Assembly: GCA_021396245.1 (NCBI GenBank)
Contig: WNYE01000105.1
Span: 1-64,000, forward strand
Source of the DNA: Sporothrix humicola
Lineage: Eukaryota > Ascomycota > Sordariomycetes > Ophiostomatales > Ophiostomataceae
DNA length: 64,000 nucleotides
Reading direction: 5' to 3'
The translations under genes were made by a program, and so were the position numbers. Below, piece by piece: positions 34,187-45,260 of the stretch. The notes below the pieces were generated by a model. That model was not told where the DNA came from. It saw only the letters and a list, made by a program, of their open reading frames with translations, and ran no database searches. The number at the start of each line of letters is the position of its first letter. The first letter of the stretch is position 1.

Positions 34187-35296
34187 ATGCTCCGCCGCCC
34201 GCCGACCGTGCTCGGCGTCACGGCCGAAGACGTCGCCGCGTACGAGGACCGGATAAAAAAGCAGCAAGAACTCCAGCAGCAGGATCGGCAAAGAAGACAG
34301 CAACAGCAAATTCAAATTCTACAACAACAGCAACAGCAGCAGGCACAGGCACAGCAGCAACGACTCTACGAGGATGTCCCGCCTGTTGGTGCCGGCCTTT
34401 CGTCATCGCCGTCACCCCCGCCCTCCGTCTCGTCCGAGGCCTACCACTATCAGCGGCAGCGCCACCACATGTCGGCAGCGGCCATGTCGTCGGCGGCAGC
34501 GAGTCGGGCAGCATGGCGGTGGACACAGCAGGAAGGGCAGCGGCACCACGAGCAGGGGCCGTTCCCGGGCGGCTTTAACGAAGAGGACGATGAGGAGGAG
34601 GGCGACGAAGATGACCTGGGAGGGCATGTGCCAGGCTTGGGCGGCGACGACGACGGGGAGGAAGACGATATCCACGGGGGTGAAGGGGACGACGACGACG
34701 CACTCAACAACATGGCCAACGAGCTGTTGGTGGACGATTCAGACGACGGACAGATGGACGTGGAGTACCAGCAGCACCTCCCAGATCAGCCGCCGCCAGC
34801 ACCGTCGCGAGCACGGACTCGTGGGCCGGCAGGAGCGTCGGCGGCAGCTCCAAGACGTGGCGCACCACAAGGCGCAGGCGGCCCAGCAAGACGTACTGCC
34901 CCTTCTTCCGTCCGGACACCCCAAGGACCCTCGACTGCACAAATGATGACACCGCCCGGTGCACCAGGAGCTCCAGGAGCACCAGGCGGAGGTGCTCGCC
35001 AGCCGAACCCGAGCACGACGGCGACACAGCACCTCGTCCACCAAAACCACCCAACCTACCACCCAGGATCGTCGGCGCCAATGGGCCCGCCGCCGGTCAT
35101 GCGGCATCCACATGCCCATCCCGGTGACAGAGGAGGGGGAGCAGGTGGCGGAGCATCTCGACGGACTCAACAACAACAGGCTGCTGCCAATACGACACCC
35201 TCGGAAGGCCGGTCGACACGCAGTCGGGACGAGCGGATTGGCGTCGGAGGAGGGGCAGCAGGGGCAGGAGGCGGCCGAGTGAGGCGGCAGAATTGA
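34187..35296 (+). CDS. cdc26: Cdc26-like anaphase-promoting complex subunit with long extension
   Basis: A single exon encodes 369 aa. The first 20 residues, MLRRPPTVLGVTAEDVAAYE, match the short N-terminal motif of Cdc26 (Met-(L/I)-R-R-x-P-T-x-L-x-(L/V)-x-x-x-D). In human and yeast this segment binds within the TPR groove of APC6/Cdc16. The exact start with Met is functionally important there, which supports 34187. The rest is not conserved: Gln-rich coiled region (about 24-60), acidic Asp/Glu runs (about 125-185), then Pro/Gly/Arg-rich disorder to the end. Known Cdc26 proteins are about 85-125 aa, so this one is about three times longer. Assignment rests on the N-terminal motif alone. Confidence 0.72.
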   Translation: MLRRPPTVLGVTAEDVAAYEDRIKKQQELQQQDRQRRQQQQIQILQQQQQQQAQAQQQRLYEDVPPVGAGLSSSPSPPPSVSSEAYHYQRQRHHMSAAAMSSAAASRAAWRWTQQEGQRHHEQGPFPGGFNEEDDEEEGDEDDLGGHVPGLGGDDDGEEDDIHGGEGDDDDALNNMANELLVDDSDDGQMDVEYQQHLPDQPPPAPSRARTRGPAGASAAAPRRGAPQGAGGPARRTAPSSVRTPQGPSTAQMMTPPGAPGAPGAPGGGARQPNPSTTATQHLVHQNHPTYHPGSSAPMGPPPVMRHPHAHPGDRGGGAGGGASRRTQQQQAAANTTPSEGRSTRSRDERIGVGGGAAGAGGGRVRRQN

Positions 35297-35939
35297 ACTT
35301 GGGTAGACTAACCCTGGGTAGTATTGGTTTTCGGGAAACTATGAGTATATGAACACTTTTTTTGGCACTTTCTACAATATTGGTGATATCACTATTTGGC
35401 TACACTTTGGAATGACACAAACGGTTGGATACATCACTTGAATTGGGGACATTACAACACACGTGTTAAACAAGACAACGAGACAACTTCTTTATTGGAT
35501 TGTTCCAACAGAAGACGAGACGGGAGAATAAAGGTCAAATAAAGCGATAAAGGCTATCTTCTATACACGGCTGTAGGAGTAAAGAAAAAAAGTAAACGGA
35601 AGTAAAGGGAATAAAAGTGCAACCGCAGCCAGTAGCTAATGCATTTTTGAGTAGAACAAAAGAGAGAAAGGGACAGGCAGCACTGCAAAAAAGCCCGTAT
35701 GCTAAAATCCGGAGAGTAAAAGTAAACCCATTCAATTGAAAAAAAAAGACAACCAGCGGTTTGAGAATGCAATAGTCTTTATTTGTAGAAAGACGACAAG
35801 CAAACAAAACAACGATAGTGTAGAACCGTAGCCATGTCTTCTATTGGGACAGATAAGAAATAGAGGGTAAGAGAGAGTAAGAGAGAGTGAGAGGGTAGGT
35901 GGATAGAGGAGAAAAGTGAGAAAATAATGGCAAAGGTGC
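35297..35939. other. convergent 3' UTR region
   Basis: AT-rich DNA between the stops of the Cdc26-like gene and TAF2. No gene is seen. Confidence 0.5.
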
Positions 35940-38900
35940 TTAAGACGACGTCTTGCTCTTAAACTTGATAAATATGGGCTTGGAGCTGGCTGGCTTCTCT
36001 GTTGTCGGCGTCGATGCTGCAGATGGCGGCGCTGCCGGTGTAGCTGCAGGAGCCTGGACTGCTGGCGCGTTTGACCCGGGCAACGGCTTGCGTTGTTTGA
36101 CGGCACCGATATCAGGTGTCGCCGACTCGCGCTTCACTGGCGAGCCTGCTTTGGATGATGAGGCAGGCTGAGGAGTCGGGCCGCGCGGTTTGGAGGAAGG
36201 CAGTTTGTGAGATGGGCCCGGCGTGGCCGACCCGCGAGGCACAGACGATGCTTTATAGTTGTCTCTGTCTCTGTCCTTGGAGGAGGTCGAGTGTGGCGTC
36301 GACGACTTTTTCGGCGACACAAAGCCAGCCGCCCGGATCGAGTCGCCGTCGTGTCCTCCATTGTTATTACCATTGTTCATGCTCGGGGACGGCGTCCGGT
36401 ACGTCTCGAGCCACAGGCTGGCGCGCGGGCTAAGCTTGTGCTGATAGCTCGTGGGCACCGAGATCTTAACCATCTTCCTAGGGCGGCCGCTGCCTCCCGA
36501 ATTGCTGTCGGCAGCACTGACATGGCTGTCTTGGCGCTTGCGCTTGTTGTTGTTGTTGGCAGAGGAGGAAGACACGGCAGACGGCGCTGGAGAGACTGCT
36601 GCTGTTGCCGCTGCGACTGCGGCCGGCTGTGGCGTCTTGCCGATTCTCGACGTAAAGTTGCCGAAATAGTCGTTGGCCGGCGTGGGCGACTTGGCCTTGG
36701 CCGAGATGGAAGCTGGGGCGGGTGTTGCCGCGACGGAGCTCTTGCGCTGGGCGGGCTGCACGGAAATCGAGTCGGCCGTCGTCTCCTTCTTGGTGAGCGA
36801 GGGCAGGACTGAAGACGATGGCGGTGTCGACACAGGGGCTGGCGTGGCGACCGACGGCTTCTTGATGACAATTGGTGTTCCAACAGCCGCCGGCGACGGG
36901 GCCGGGGAGCCGCCAATGGAGATCCGGCTCGTCTGAAGCTTGATCTTCGGCATTGTTGGCTTTCTGGCAGGCGCGCCGGGCAGTGCAGTACGCTGGCCAG
37001 GTGTGGCGGGGACTGTGGAGGCAGCAGCCACTCCTCCAGTTGCAGCTGGAGTAGCAGTGGCAGCCGCCGGAACGAGAGTCGGCAGAGCAGATGTGGCAGA
37101 GGCCAGGTCGCTCACGACAGGCAGCACAACCGGCACCGGCGGAGGCGCAGTCTTAAGTGGCCGCGGCACCTTTTTAAAGTCGATAACGCCGCCGGGTGTC
37201 GCCTTACGTGTGGCTGTCCACATTGTCGGGTGCTTAACTGTGAGCAACAGGGAAGATTCGCCGTCGAACATGACCTCGAGCAGATCCATCAGGTTCCGCT
37301 TCTCGGTGCATCCTGTGACGGGCGACAAGACGGCGTCCCACATGGCCGACAGTAGCTCCTGGTTGCCCTTGACGGCTTCGCGGAGGGCCGCCACGGCTGC
37401 GTCAATGTTCTCGCGCCGCGCGTGCTCTTCCTGGTGCTTCTTCGTAATGGCATCGCCCTGCTCAATGATCAGGCCGCCCGTGTCGTCGTCTGAATCAGAG
37501 TCGTCGTCCTTGTCCTCTTTCTTAACGAGGGCATCGGTATTTGCGTCTCCGTTCGTGCCGTTGCCGTTCGTGATGCCCGCCTGGTCCTTCTTCTTGTCTT
37601 TCTCGTCGCTGGCACCACCCGACGAACCAGTGTGCTCGCCAAAGGCAATCGACGCCAGGCCCTTGCAGAACAGCTTGAACAGCTGGTCGCGCATAAACGG
37701 CGACGTGTGCGTCGTCATCGTCGACAGCAGCAGCTTCAGGATCACCGGACGCAGCATCAGGCCCAGATCGATCAGCGCCTCGAACGCTTTGAGCTGCACC
37801 GTGTCGATCGTGCCGTCCTGCAGGTACCGCACAAACTCGAGCGCGTCCACCGGGATCACGCCCGTCTTCATCAACTTGCGCTTGGCCTCGAGCGCCGCCG
37901 TCGTCCACGCGTTCTGGTACGAGCTCGTCCACTCGTCCATACGGCGGTACCGTTCGATCTCGGCGAGCGCTGCCTCGAGCAGCTGCTGGTCTTCCGTATC
38001 AATCTCCATGCGGTCGATATCCGCGCCGAGGTTGAAGTCGTCCGACTCGTCGTCCTTTTTGTTTGCGTCATCATCGTCGTCACTCATGCCGTCGTCAAAG
38101 GTCAGCACCATGTTCATCTTGCTGCGTTCCTTTTGCTTGGCGGCGGCGGTGGCATTTTTGCCAGAGTTGCTGGCATTTATGCCCGTCTGCGTCGCATTCG
38201 AGTTGGTCGCACAGAAACTCGTGGCGAGAGCAACGATAACCCGTGCGACGTACAGGTGGTCGGAGAACGGGTTCTGGTTGTTGTTGTTGAACCGCAGAAT
38301 GTCCAGCAAGAACCGCTGAGCATCGCGCGGCCGCTTGTCCTCAAAGTGCACCTTGGAAATGGCGTCAATGACGGCGCACTGCACCAAGTACCGCCGCATG
38401 TCCTCAAAGTCGTTAGGTTTGGACGTGGCGTCGTCGTAGCAGTGGAACCGCCGGAACACGTGCATCAGCTGGTCCAGGCCGCGGTACACAATCGACTCGC
38501 CGCCGTTGGCGTTGCCGCTCCCATTCTCGTCGGCTCCGTTCGCACCAGCACCACCAGCCGTGTCGGCCGCCTTCCAGACTTGCCGCGTCAGGTTCTCGGC
38601 AGCCAGCGTCCGCAGTCCGTGAAAGTACCGGTCGTCATAGAGCGTCCGCGTCAGGATCGTCGCCGACATGGCATGCTCGCGGATTCGTGACAGGTACAGC
38701 AGTGTGTCTTGCTGCGCGACAATATCGCGGTCCTGCTGCAGCTGCGACAGATACATCCACGCCGGCATGTTCGTGTGGATCTTGGAGATCCATTCGAAAT
38801 CAGAGTCGATCCGGATCCATTCGTATGACTCCTGGTCCATGCTCTTCTCGTCCTGCTCTGTCCAGTCGATCAGGCCCCAGGCCGCCATCTCGTCGGGCGT

Positions 38901-41321
38901 GTCCAGCTTATCGCCCAGCGAAAACACAATCGCGTCGTCGCCTCCCTCGCCGCCATTGGCACCGTTCGCGTTGTTGTTGTCGGCATTGTTCGCTGCCAGG
39001 GCGGCGGCCTTTTCGCGATTCCGGCGGTTTCTCTTAAGCCGCTTGTACTTTGTATTGTACGGAATGTCGAACTTGGCCCCGCCCGTAAACGCCGCGTCGT
39101 CGCGGATCTCCACAATATGCTCGTACGGCGTGCCATTGGCCTCGTGGATCCGGATCGTCATCGGGCCCGTGAACAGGCGCTGCACTTTGCGCGTGTACGT
39201 CCCGTGTCGCTTCTCAACCAGCTCCCGCCAGAACTCGGCATGGTGTATCGGCCGCGCCTTGGCCATGGCCGTCTCTTGCGTCTGGTGGATGCCGATCTCG
39301 ACACACAGCCGCTTGCGGTTGAAACGCTGCTTAATCGTCAACCACGGACAGCCCGAGCCCAGCACCCACTGATTCCAGAACGCTTCGAGCTGGTACTGGC
39401 TCGTCTTCTCGCACACCCGCCGGAAGGACTCGGACGAGATGATTTCGTTGTTATTATCACCCCAACCAGATGTGTTTGCCTTGCCGATAATCTTGGAGAT
39501 TACACGCGCAAGACTCGCGCTCGCCGAGCCCGCGGCCTTTGTCAGTCGCTTGTCCAGGATAAACAGGACCAGGGGCGCCTTGAGGGCCATAAAGTCCATC
39601 TCAAAGTCGCCCAGGTACGTGTATGTGCCGAGATCGTGCAGCGACGGACGGTCCCGGTCTTCTTCGGCCAGCCGGTCCGACATGGTCTTTATCCGGAACC
39701 GGTAGTCGTTGTTGCCGCAGAGCTTGCACAGAAACAAGTCGGTCATGTAGTAGGCAATGCCGACCGTCAGCCACATCTCACAGCGCTGGTTCGGCACAAT
39801 GTACGAGCCAAAGTACTGGTATGCAAGCGAGTGCACCAGCTTCCTTGTCACGTCAAAGTCCCGTTCCACAATGCTGTCAGGGAAGAGGAGGCGCGTGCTG
39901 CATAGCGAGAAAGAAAGGAGGGGTGTCGTATCCGAGACCATGTCGTCCACAAAACACAGTTTGAAGCTGTCGTATGGGTACCGACCGTATGTCATGGCAA
40001 ACTCATCGGCCGCCATCGTAAGTGACACGCACGCGTTTTCGACCTCTGCTTGCCGTCCGGGGAGGCAGTAGCCGTGGATTTTCAGGGCACTTGCGCCCAG
40101 CTTATCGTCGACCTCGTCGGTACGGAATCCCGTATAAAGATCCACGTGCTCAAAGGGGCCGACGGCAAAGCCGATCTGGTTTGCAGCTGCGCCATGATCC
40201 GTAATCTCAAACGTCATGATCTTCTTCGTCTCGTCCGCCTCGTCGGCCTTCTCGCCAACCAGGTTGCCAGAGCAGATAACTGTCATGTCGAGCAGCTTGT
40301 CTTCTTCGGTGAGCTGGAGCTGGCGTTGTCCATTTTGCGGTGGTTGTTGTTGTTGTCTCCCGCGGTCGCTGTTGACTGTGATTGACTTGTCGTTGTTCGC
40401 AGCGGCATCGGCAGCTACTGCAGCCGCGTCGTTCATCGACTGATTTGAGGCCAGCTGCTGCATAAGCGCATCACCGAGTGTTCTGGGTATCTTGATATGG
40501 ATCTTCCAGAAGCACCGCGAGCCGGGGTCGTCGAGACAAGGGAAAATACAGGCTGCAATGCCGGGTTCGGGAGAGTGTCGTGTGTAGACGTGGGGAAATC
40601 GTGTGTCACTATCTTCAACACCTACAAAGTGCAGGCCGTCGCGGATGTGTGTCGTCTTGAACGGGATCACAATCTCAAACAGGCCGTCGGTCGGCTGGTC
40701 GGAGTCGTTTTTGTTGTCACCGTTTGTCGTTGCCGCGGACGCTCCTTGCAGGCCAACTGTCGACAGCCGAACCTTGAGCTTGCCTGGTTGTTGGGGGTCA
40801 GACCCAGCTGCTCCCGAGGCAGCATTGGCCGATTTTGGTGGTTCTGGCTTCAGGGCTACGCGCAACGAACGGTCTGCCGGGTTGCAGCCAGCCTGCTCAC
40901 GCTTCTCAACGGGCAGGTCGCGCCGCCGTTTCGGCAGCAGATTGCGCATGCGGCTTTTGAGGACGGGGAAGTTGGACGGCGTCAGGTCCCATGATGGCGG
41001 CAGATCGAGCGACTCATAGGGGTCTCGGTACGTGGCGCGGACGGATTTGCCATTGACTTGGATCTTGGTGGTGTCGATTTCGCACTGTCGAGCGTCGAGA
41101 GCGACTTCGTCTGGCGGGTCGTCGGGATTTGTTAGGTATATTGTGATTCGGCTCTCGCCCTGGACGCTCTGCTCGCGGAAGTTGATGTCGATGGAGACCT
41201 CTTGGTTGACAACGACAAATTCCTCGACGGGCGGCAAGTGGTCGTCGGAGGTGAGGTCTGATGATGGGTCGGAGCCTGGCGCAGCGCCGTTGGCACCGTC
41301 TGCCTCGAGAACTCCCGGCAT
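35940..41321 (-). CDS. taf2: TAF2, TFIID subunit (TSM1)
   Basis: A single exon encodes 1793 aa. TAF2 is the M1-aminopeptidase-like TFIID subunit that contacts initiator DNA. The N-terminal beta domain starts with VVNQEVSIDINF and contains the GLHFVGV and TRHSPEPGIAACIFPCLDDP blocks typical of TAF2. The peptidase-like core carries HSLAYQYFG at about residue 497 where active M1 enzymes have HExxH, so zinc catalysis is lost, as in all TAF2. A HEAT-like C-terminal part (VQLKAFEALIDLGLM) follows. The last 400 residues are Ala/Pro/Ser/Lys-rich and disordered. Asn/Gly-rich insertions interrupt the core in several places. The downstream neighbour, on the same strand, is the Sas4-domain gene. Confidence 0.95.
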   Translation of the reverse strand: MPGVLEADGANGAAPGSDPSSDLTSDDHLPPVEEFVVVNQEVSIDINFREQSVQGESRITIYLTNPDDPPDEVALDARQCEIDTTKIQVNGKSVRATYRDPYESLDLPPSWDLTPSNFPVLKSRMRNLLPKRRRDLPVEKREQAGCNPADRSLRVALKPEPPKSANAASGAAGSDPQQPGKLKVRLSTVGLQGASAATTNGDNKNDSDQPTDGLFEIVIPFKTTHIRDGLHFVGVEDSDTRFPHVYTRHSPEPGIAACIFPCLDDPGSRCFWKIHIKIPRTLGDALMQQLASNQSMNDAAAVAADAAANNDKSITVNSDRGRQQQQPPQNGQRQLQLTEEDKLLDMTVICSGNLVGEKADEADETKKIMTFEITDHGAAANQIGFAVGPFEHVDLYTGFRTDEVDDKLGASALKIHGYCLPGRQAEVENACVSLTMAADEFAMTYGRYPYDSFKLCFVDDMVSDTTPLLSFSLCSTRLLFPDSIVERDFDVTRKLVHSLAYQYFGSYIVPNQRCEMWLTVGIAYYMTDLFLCKLCGNNDYRFRIKTMSDRLAEEDRDRPSLHDLGTYTYLGDFEMDFMALKAPLVLFILDKRLTKAAGSASASLARVISKIIGKANTSGWGDNNNEIISSESFRRVCEKTSQYQLEAFWNQWVLGSGCPWLTIKQRFNRKRLCVEIGIHQTQETAMAKARPIHHAEFWRELVEKRHGTYTRKVQRLFTGPMTIRIHEANGTPYEHIVEIRDDAAFTGGAKFDIPYNTKYKRLKRNRRNREKAAALAANNADNNNANGANGGEGGDDAIVFSLGDKLDTPDEMAAWGLIDWTEQDEKSMDQESYEWIRIDSDFEWISKIHTNMPAWMYLSQLQQDRDIVAQQDTLLYLSRIREHAMSATILTRTLYDDRYFHGLRTLAAENLTRQVWKAADTAGGAGANGADENGSGNANGGESIVYRGLDQLMHVFRRFHCYDDATSKPNDFEDMRRYLVQCAVIDAISKVHFEDKRPRDAQRFLLDILRFNNNNQNPFSDHLYVARVIVALATSFCATNSNATQTGINASNSGKNATAAAKQKERSKMNMVLTFDDGMSDDDDDANKKDDESDDFNLGADIDRMEIDTEDQQLLEAALAEIERYRRMDEWTSSYQNAWTTAALEAKRKLMKTGVIPVDALEFVRYLQDGTIDTVQLKAFEALIDLGLMLRPVILKLLLSTMTTHTSPFMRDQLFKLFCKGLASIAFGEHTGSSGGASDEKDKKKDQAGITNGNGTNGDANTDALVKKEDKDDDSDSDDDTGGLIIEQGDAITKKHQEEHARRENIDAAVAALREAVKGNQELLSAMWDAVLSPVTGCTEKRNLMDLLEVMFDGESSLLLTVKHPTMWTATRKATPGGVIDFKKVPRPLKTAPPPVPVVLPVVSDLASATSALPTLVPAAATATPAATGGVAAASTVPATPGQRTALPGAPARKPTMPKIKLQTSRISIGGSPAPSPAAVGTPIVIKKPSVATPAPVSTPPSSSVLPSLTKKETTADSISVQPAQRKSSVAATPAPASISAKAKSPTPANDYFGNFTSRIGKTPQPAAVAAATAAVSPAPSAVSSSSANNNNKRKRQDSHVSAADSNSGGSGRPRKMVKISVPTSYQHKLSPRASLWLETYRTPSPSMNNGNNNGGHDGDSIRAAGFVSPKKSSTPHSTSSKDRDRDNYKASSVPRGSATPGPSHKLPSSKPRGPTPQPASSSKAGSPVKRESATPDIGAVKQRKPLPGSNAPAVQAPAATPAAPPSAASTPTTEKPASSKPIFIKFKSKTSS

Positions 41322-42793
41322 CGTTGCGGCTTGAGTCGGGAGGGTTTAGAGGGGAAGAGGATTGTCGGCCCGATCGGGATCAAAAGGGTCGAAAGAATGA
41401 AGTCGAAACACGCGCGGGGGCGGGCGTACCGACAAGAAAGTCGAAAGAAAGAAGTCGAAAGGAATGAAGAAAACACAGCGACCCCAACGGAATGCTGGTC
41501 GACGAGGGCGACCTGTTCTTTACGCTGTCATGGCAGGGAAGGCAGGAAGCAAAGTCCCAGTCGGCAGAGGGGGTCGGTAAGGCCGTAGGTTGGGTTTTCG
41601 AGGAGCCCGGAAGTTGTGTAAAAGTATGTGATTTGAGATATCGAAGGAGGGTCCACACTGGTGCCTGGTCGAAGCAGTCAAATCGATGAAGTCGATGTCG
41701 TCGTGTGCTCGTGTAAACCAGGCGTGCACGCTTCGTCTGTCGGTCCACGCGCGTGAGACGTCGCGCACTCACACTGTCGGCGAGGTGATAAAATAGTTGT
41801 CGCCGCCGTGAGAGGATGGAGATGGACGGTGTGGCACTGAATCGAGCAGGCCGTCGTCGGCGTCGTCGCCGCGAAAAGGAGAGCTCGAAAATGGAATGCG
41901 CAAAAGGCGTGACGGCGCGCTCACAAAATCGCAAAGGTACCAGGTCGTGCGTCGGCAGTAGGTCGATAGAGATGTTCGCTATTGTGCTTTCTGCTCCCTT
42001 CGTCGTGGACAATCGTTTCGTTGTGCTGCGATGACTTGGGTGAGAGGGAGAGAGGGAGGCGGAAAGGTTGACGAAGGAAGGCGATGGGAGGAGGTTTAGC
42101 GATGCTAGGCAAAATGTCTTGCCCATACAAAAAAAGCGTAGTCAGGAAGGTGCGGCGCCGACCAATGCAAGAAGGAGCGCACGGACCAACCAGATTTCTG
42201 TGTGGAGATTTCTCTCTGTAGCGCCGCGCTCTTGCTGACAGAGTGCTGGTGGACTGACAGTTGTGTCGGTTGCGCCTGCACTTTTCCTGCACTCCAGCGC
42301 CTATGGTGCGGAGAAACAGGGGCCTAGCTGGCGCAACAGGGAAAGAGCTACCGCCTGAGAAGTCACCTCAATACGTGTCGCTACGCGTTTGAAGCGGGGC
42401 AAGACCTTGTTACCTAATAAGAGCTTCTCTCACATTACACAATAGCTACAACTTGAAGTAATTTTCCATTCACTTATTCACAACTCTAACCATAATACAC
42501 ATCCTTAACGCAAGTCAAATCATATCAAGAAACCCAAAAGGCACAGTGTGCCACCAATCCATTCCAAACGCCTAAATATACAGGGACTAAAGTACAGACA
42601 CAAAAAAACATGTCGACAGCTCACTGCCTCGACGTTCTTCTCCCAAAGTCTCCAACAGACAAGAAACAATAATCCGATATCAATGAGGAAGACATCCACT
42701 TCCAGGGGCTCAAAAAATATGGCCACCAAAGGCTCAAAAAGACCAAACAAGGTATAAAGGATACCAGTCATCCCAAAACAGCTCGCCCGTCAA
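41322..42793. other. intergenic: taf2 upstream and Sas4-gene 3' region
   Basis: The first 150 bases upstream of taf2 carry repeated GTCGAAAG/GAAG purine units. The rest has no recognisable coding sequence. Frames of about 248 codons antisense here are Ser/Arg/Leu-rich without motifs. Confidence 0.4.
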
Positions 42794-45260
42794 TCACTTG
42801 CGAGCACTGCTGCGAGCACCATCACGAGCACCGGCTCTTCGACCTCGTGCCGCACCCGCCCGTGTGAGGATATGACCGGGCAGGTTAAACTCGGTCTCAG
42901 GCGGCTCGGGCACCGGCTGGCCCCAGGCCATAACATTGCGGCCCTTCCGGCGACCACGACTAAGGGCAGCGTCCCGTTGGTACCGCTTCCGGAAGAACGA
43001 CGTAACTTCCTCCTGGGGCTGCGATGGCGAGGGAGGCGCTGGTGCGTGGGATGAGGATGATGAAGGGGATGGTGGGCCATCGTGCTTTCCTCCAGCACGG
43101 TTAGGCTTCCTGCGTTTGTTTGCGTTTGCAGGTGCAGTTGTCGTCTTGGATGCTAGCCGCGACCGAGCCAGTGCCTCTTCGCGAAGCTGCTGGGCAATAA
43201 CCGCATCAAAGTCGCTCGAGTCTGGCTGGCTGTTGTCGTCAATTTCGTCATCGTCGACAACACCATCATCTTCTTCTTCTTCGGCCTCCTCGTCATCGTC
43301 CACCTCGTCATCATGTTCTTCGACTACGTCACTCTCGTCAAGGCTCTTGCGAGCAGCACGCTTTCCAGTGCCAGCGGTCTTGCCGCCTACATTAGGACGT
43401 TTTTTCGACTTGGGCGCGGCGACGTCGGCCTTGGCTTTGCCCTTGCCTCGAGAAGCAGCGGCAGCAGCAGCTTCGGCGGCTGCCTCGCGTTCTTGGGCAT
43501 GTGCACGGTCCTTCTCGAGCTTCCGGCGCTTCTCTTCCAGACTCCACAGGCGGAATTTCTCGAGAATGGCACGGCAGCCACGGATGAAGTGCTCACGAGC
43601 TGGCTCAAATGTCTTCTTCTTGCTCTCTGTGATGCCGCTGACACCCATTGTGCGCAGCCAGTCAGGGCCCTGGAGACCCTCGAGGAGTCGGATGATCTGG
43701 TCCTTTTCATGCTGGGCCCGTCCCTTTTCAGTGTTGCGAATCGAGCGCTCTAAACGCTCGGCACGCTTGTGGTGCACTTCAAAGTACGAGTCTGGCAATG
43801 GGTCAACGGTACCCTTGTTCTTGAACTGGCCATCGAGGAAAGAGAAACTAATGACGTGCGAGTCGAAGACGTTATAGAAGAGCTTGTCCCCATAGCCCTT
43901 CACGCGCACGGATCCAGCCCGGTCACTACTCCGGAGAGATGCAGCCAACGGCGCCGAGACTGTCGCTGCCAAGCTCTCTGTCGCAGGGTGAGCGGGGGTG
44001 GACTCCACATATATAATAGGAGTATCGATGTTAAGTAAGTCTGCCAATACAACGGTAGGTAAGTATATGCGCTGGAAGAGAAACGTGAACACAGAAACAG
44101 GCAAGGGATTTATACATACGTTCTTCTTTGGGCTCGTTCCCAATAACCTCGTCATAATCCGGAAAGTACGCCGACAGCTCACTCTTGAAGCGCGTGGCCT
44201 CCTGGGAGCGCAACTTACGGCCACCTTCACGAGGTCCACGCGTGGCAGCAACAGCCTCAGCCTCGGCAGTCGAGACCTGCAGGGCCTTCAGTTCCTGCTT
44301 GAAGCCATTGGCGGCCTTTTCCTTGTGCGGTTTCGTCGCCAGTTGGGAGGAGGCTTTGGGCACTGGCCGCCCAGATGATGGAGGAGGAGGAGGAGGGATT
44401 GGTGAGGGTTGTAATTGTGACGAATTGGCGGCTGTGGAGTTGTGCTGTCGCGTGGATATGGGGCGCGTCGAGGTATGAGTGGAGGCAGATGTGGAGGATG
44501 TCGATGTTTGCGGATTGGCTGAGGTGGTCGTGGTTATGGCTGGTGAGGGTGCTATTAGTATGGGTGCTGGTGCTGCAGCAAGGCTGCCAGTGTTTGTTTT
44601 TGTTTTGGTCGCCGCGCCTGCCTTGGGCGGGGCTACAGGCGCCTGTCCCTGTGCTCCAGGGGACTTCGCGTAGTCGACAATTTCGACGGACAGCCGAGGC
44701 CGCTTCCGCAGAGCGGACTTGTCTGTACCGGCGTCTGTGTCTTCGTCTGCCTCGGCTTCGGCTCCGTTACTGGCCTTCTTATCGTTCTTGCTGCTGCTTT
44801 CGGCCTTGGCTTTTGAGTTCGAGGTCGAGTTCGAGTTCGTGTCGGCTTCGGCTTCAGTGGCTGCGATCTTGCGTTTCGGGCGCGCCGCGCTCATCGAGCC
44901 CATCGAGTTTGCATGGTTCAGAATGTTCTGTATGCTGCGCGTCGGAGCTGCAATCGCAAACGAAAGCTGCTGTTGCTGTGGTTGCGATGGCAATTGAGAT
45001 TGTGATTGTTGTCGCTTTTGCTGCTGTTGCTGCGCCCTTTGTTGTGATGGTTTTAGCGGCTGTGATAGTGCTGGTGGGGGACGCGTAGTGGTGTTTCCAG
45101 CGTTTCCAGGGCGTGCGCCAACGCTGTGCAGGTGCTGATCCAGCGTGGTCTGCCGCTGTTTTGGCTTGGGCAACAGCACGGGCGTCGCGCGGTGCAGCAC
45201 ATCAGCTCGCCGCGACCGCGTGCCCGGAGCCATTGGCAGAATCGTCAATGTTTCGAGCAT
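42794..45260 (-). CDS. Sas4-domain protein (something about silencing complex subunit 4)
   Basis: Two exons, 45260-44120 and 44040-42794, flank a 79-nt intron (44041-44119, GTATGT..GGCAG). They give 2388 nt, or 795 aa. The ATG at 45260 is the first in frame; one at 45233 (MAPGTRSRR) is an alternative. Residues 1-350 are Gln/Ser/Thr-rich, with the DYAKSPG patch and acidic runs. The Sas4 domain covers about 365-520: TPIIYVES, a GDKLFYNVFDSHVI block, DPLPDSYF, and HKRAERLERSIRN leading to QGPDWLRTMGVSGITE. Then follow a Lys-rich helix, acidic repeats and an Arg-rich tail. In yeast Sas4 helps the SAS histone acetyltransferase (H4K16). In filamentous fungi the complex role is inferred. Confidence 0.85.

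Noticed and set aside
41380..42126. 248-codon minus-strand frame upstream of taf2
   Set aside because: It is leader or intergenic DNA with Ser/Arg/Leu bias and no domain.
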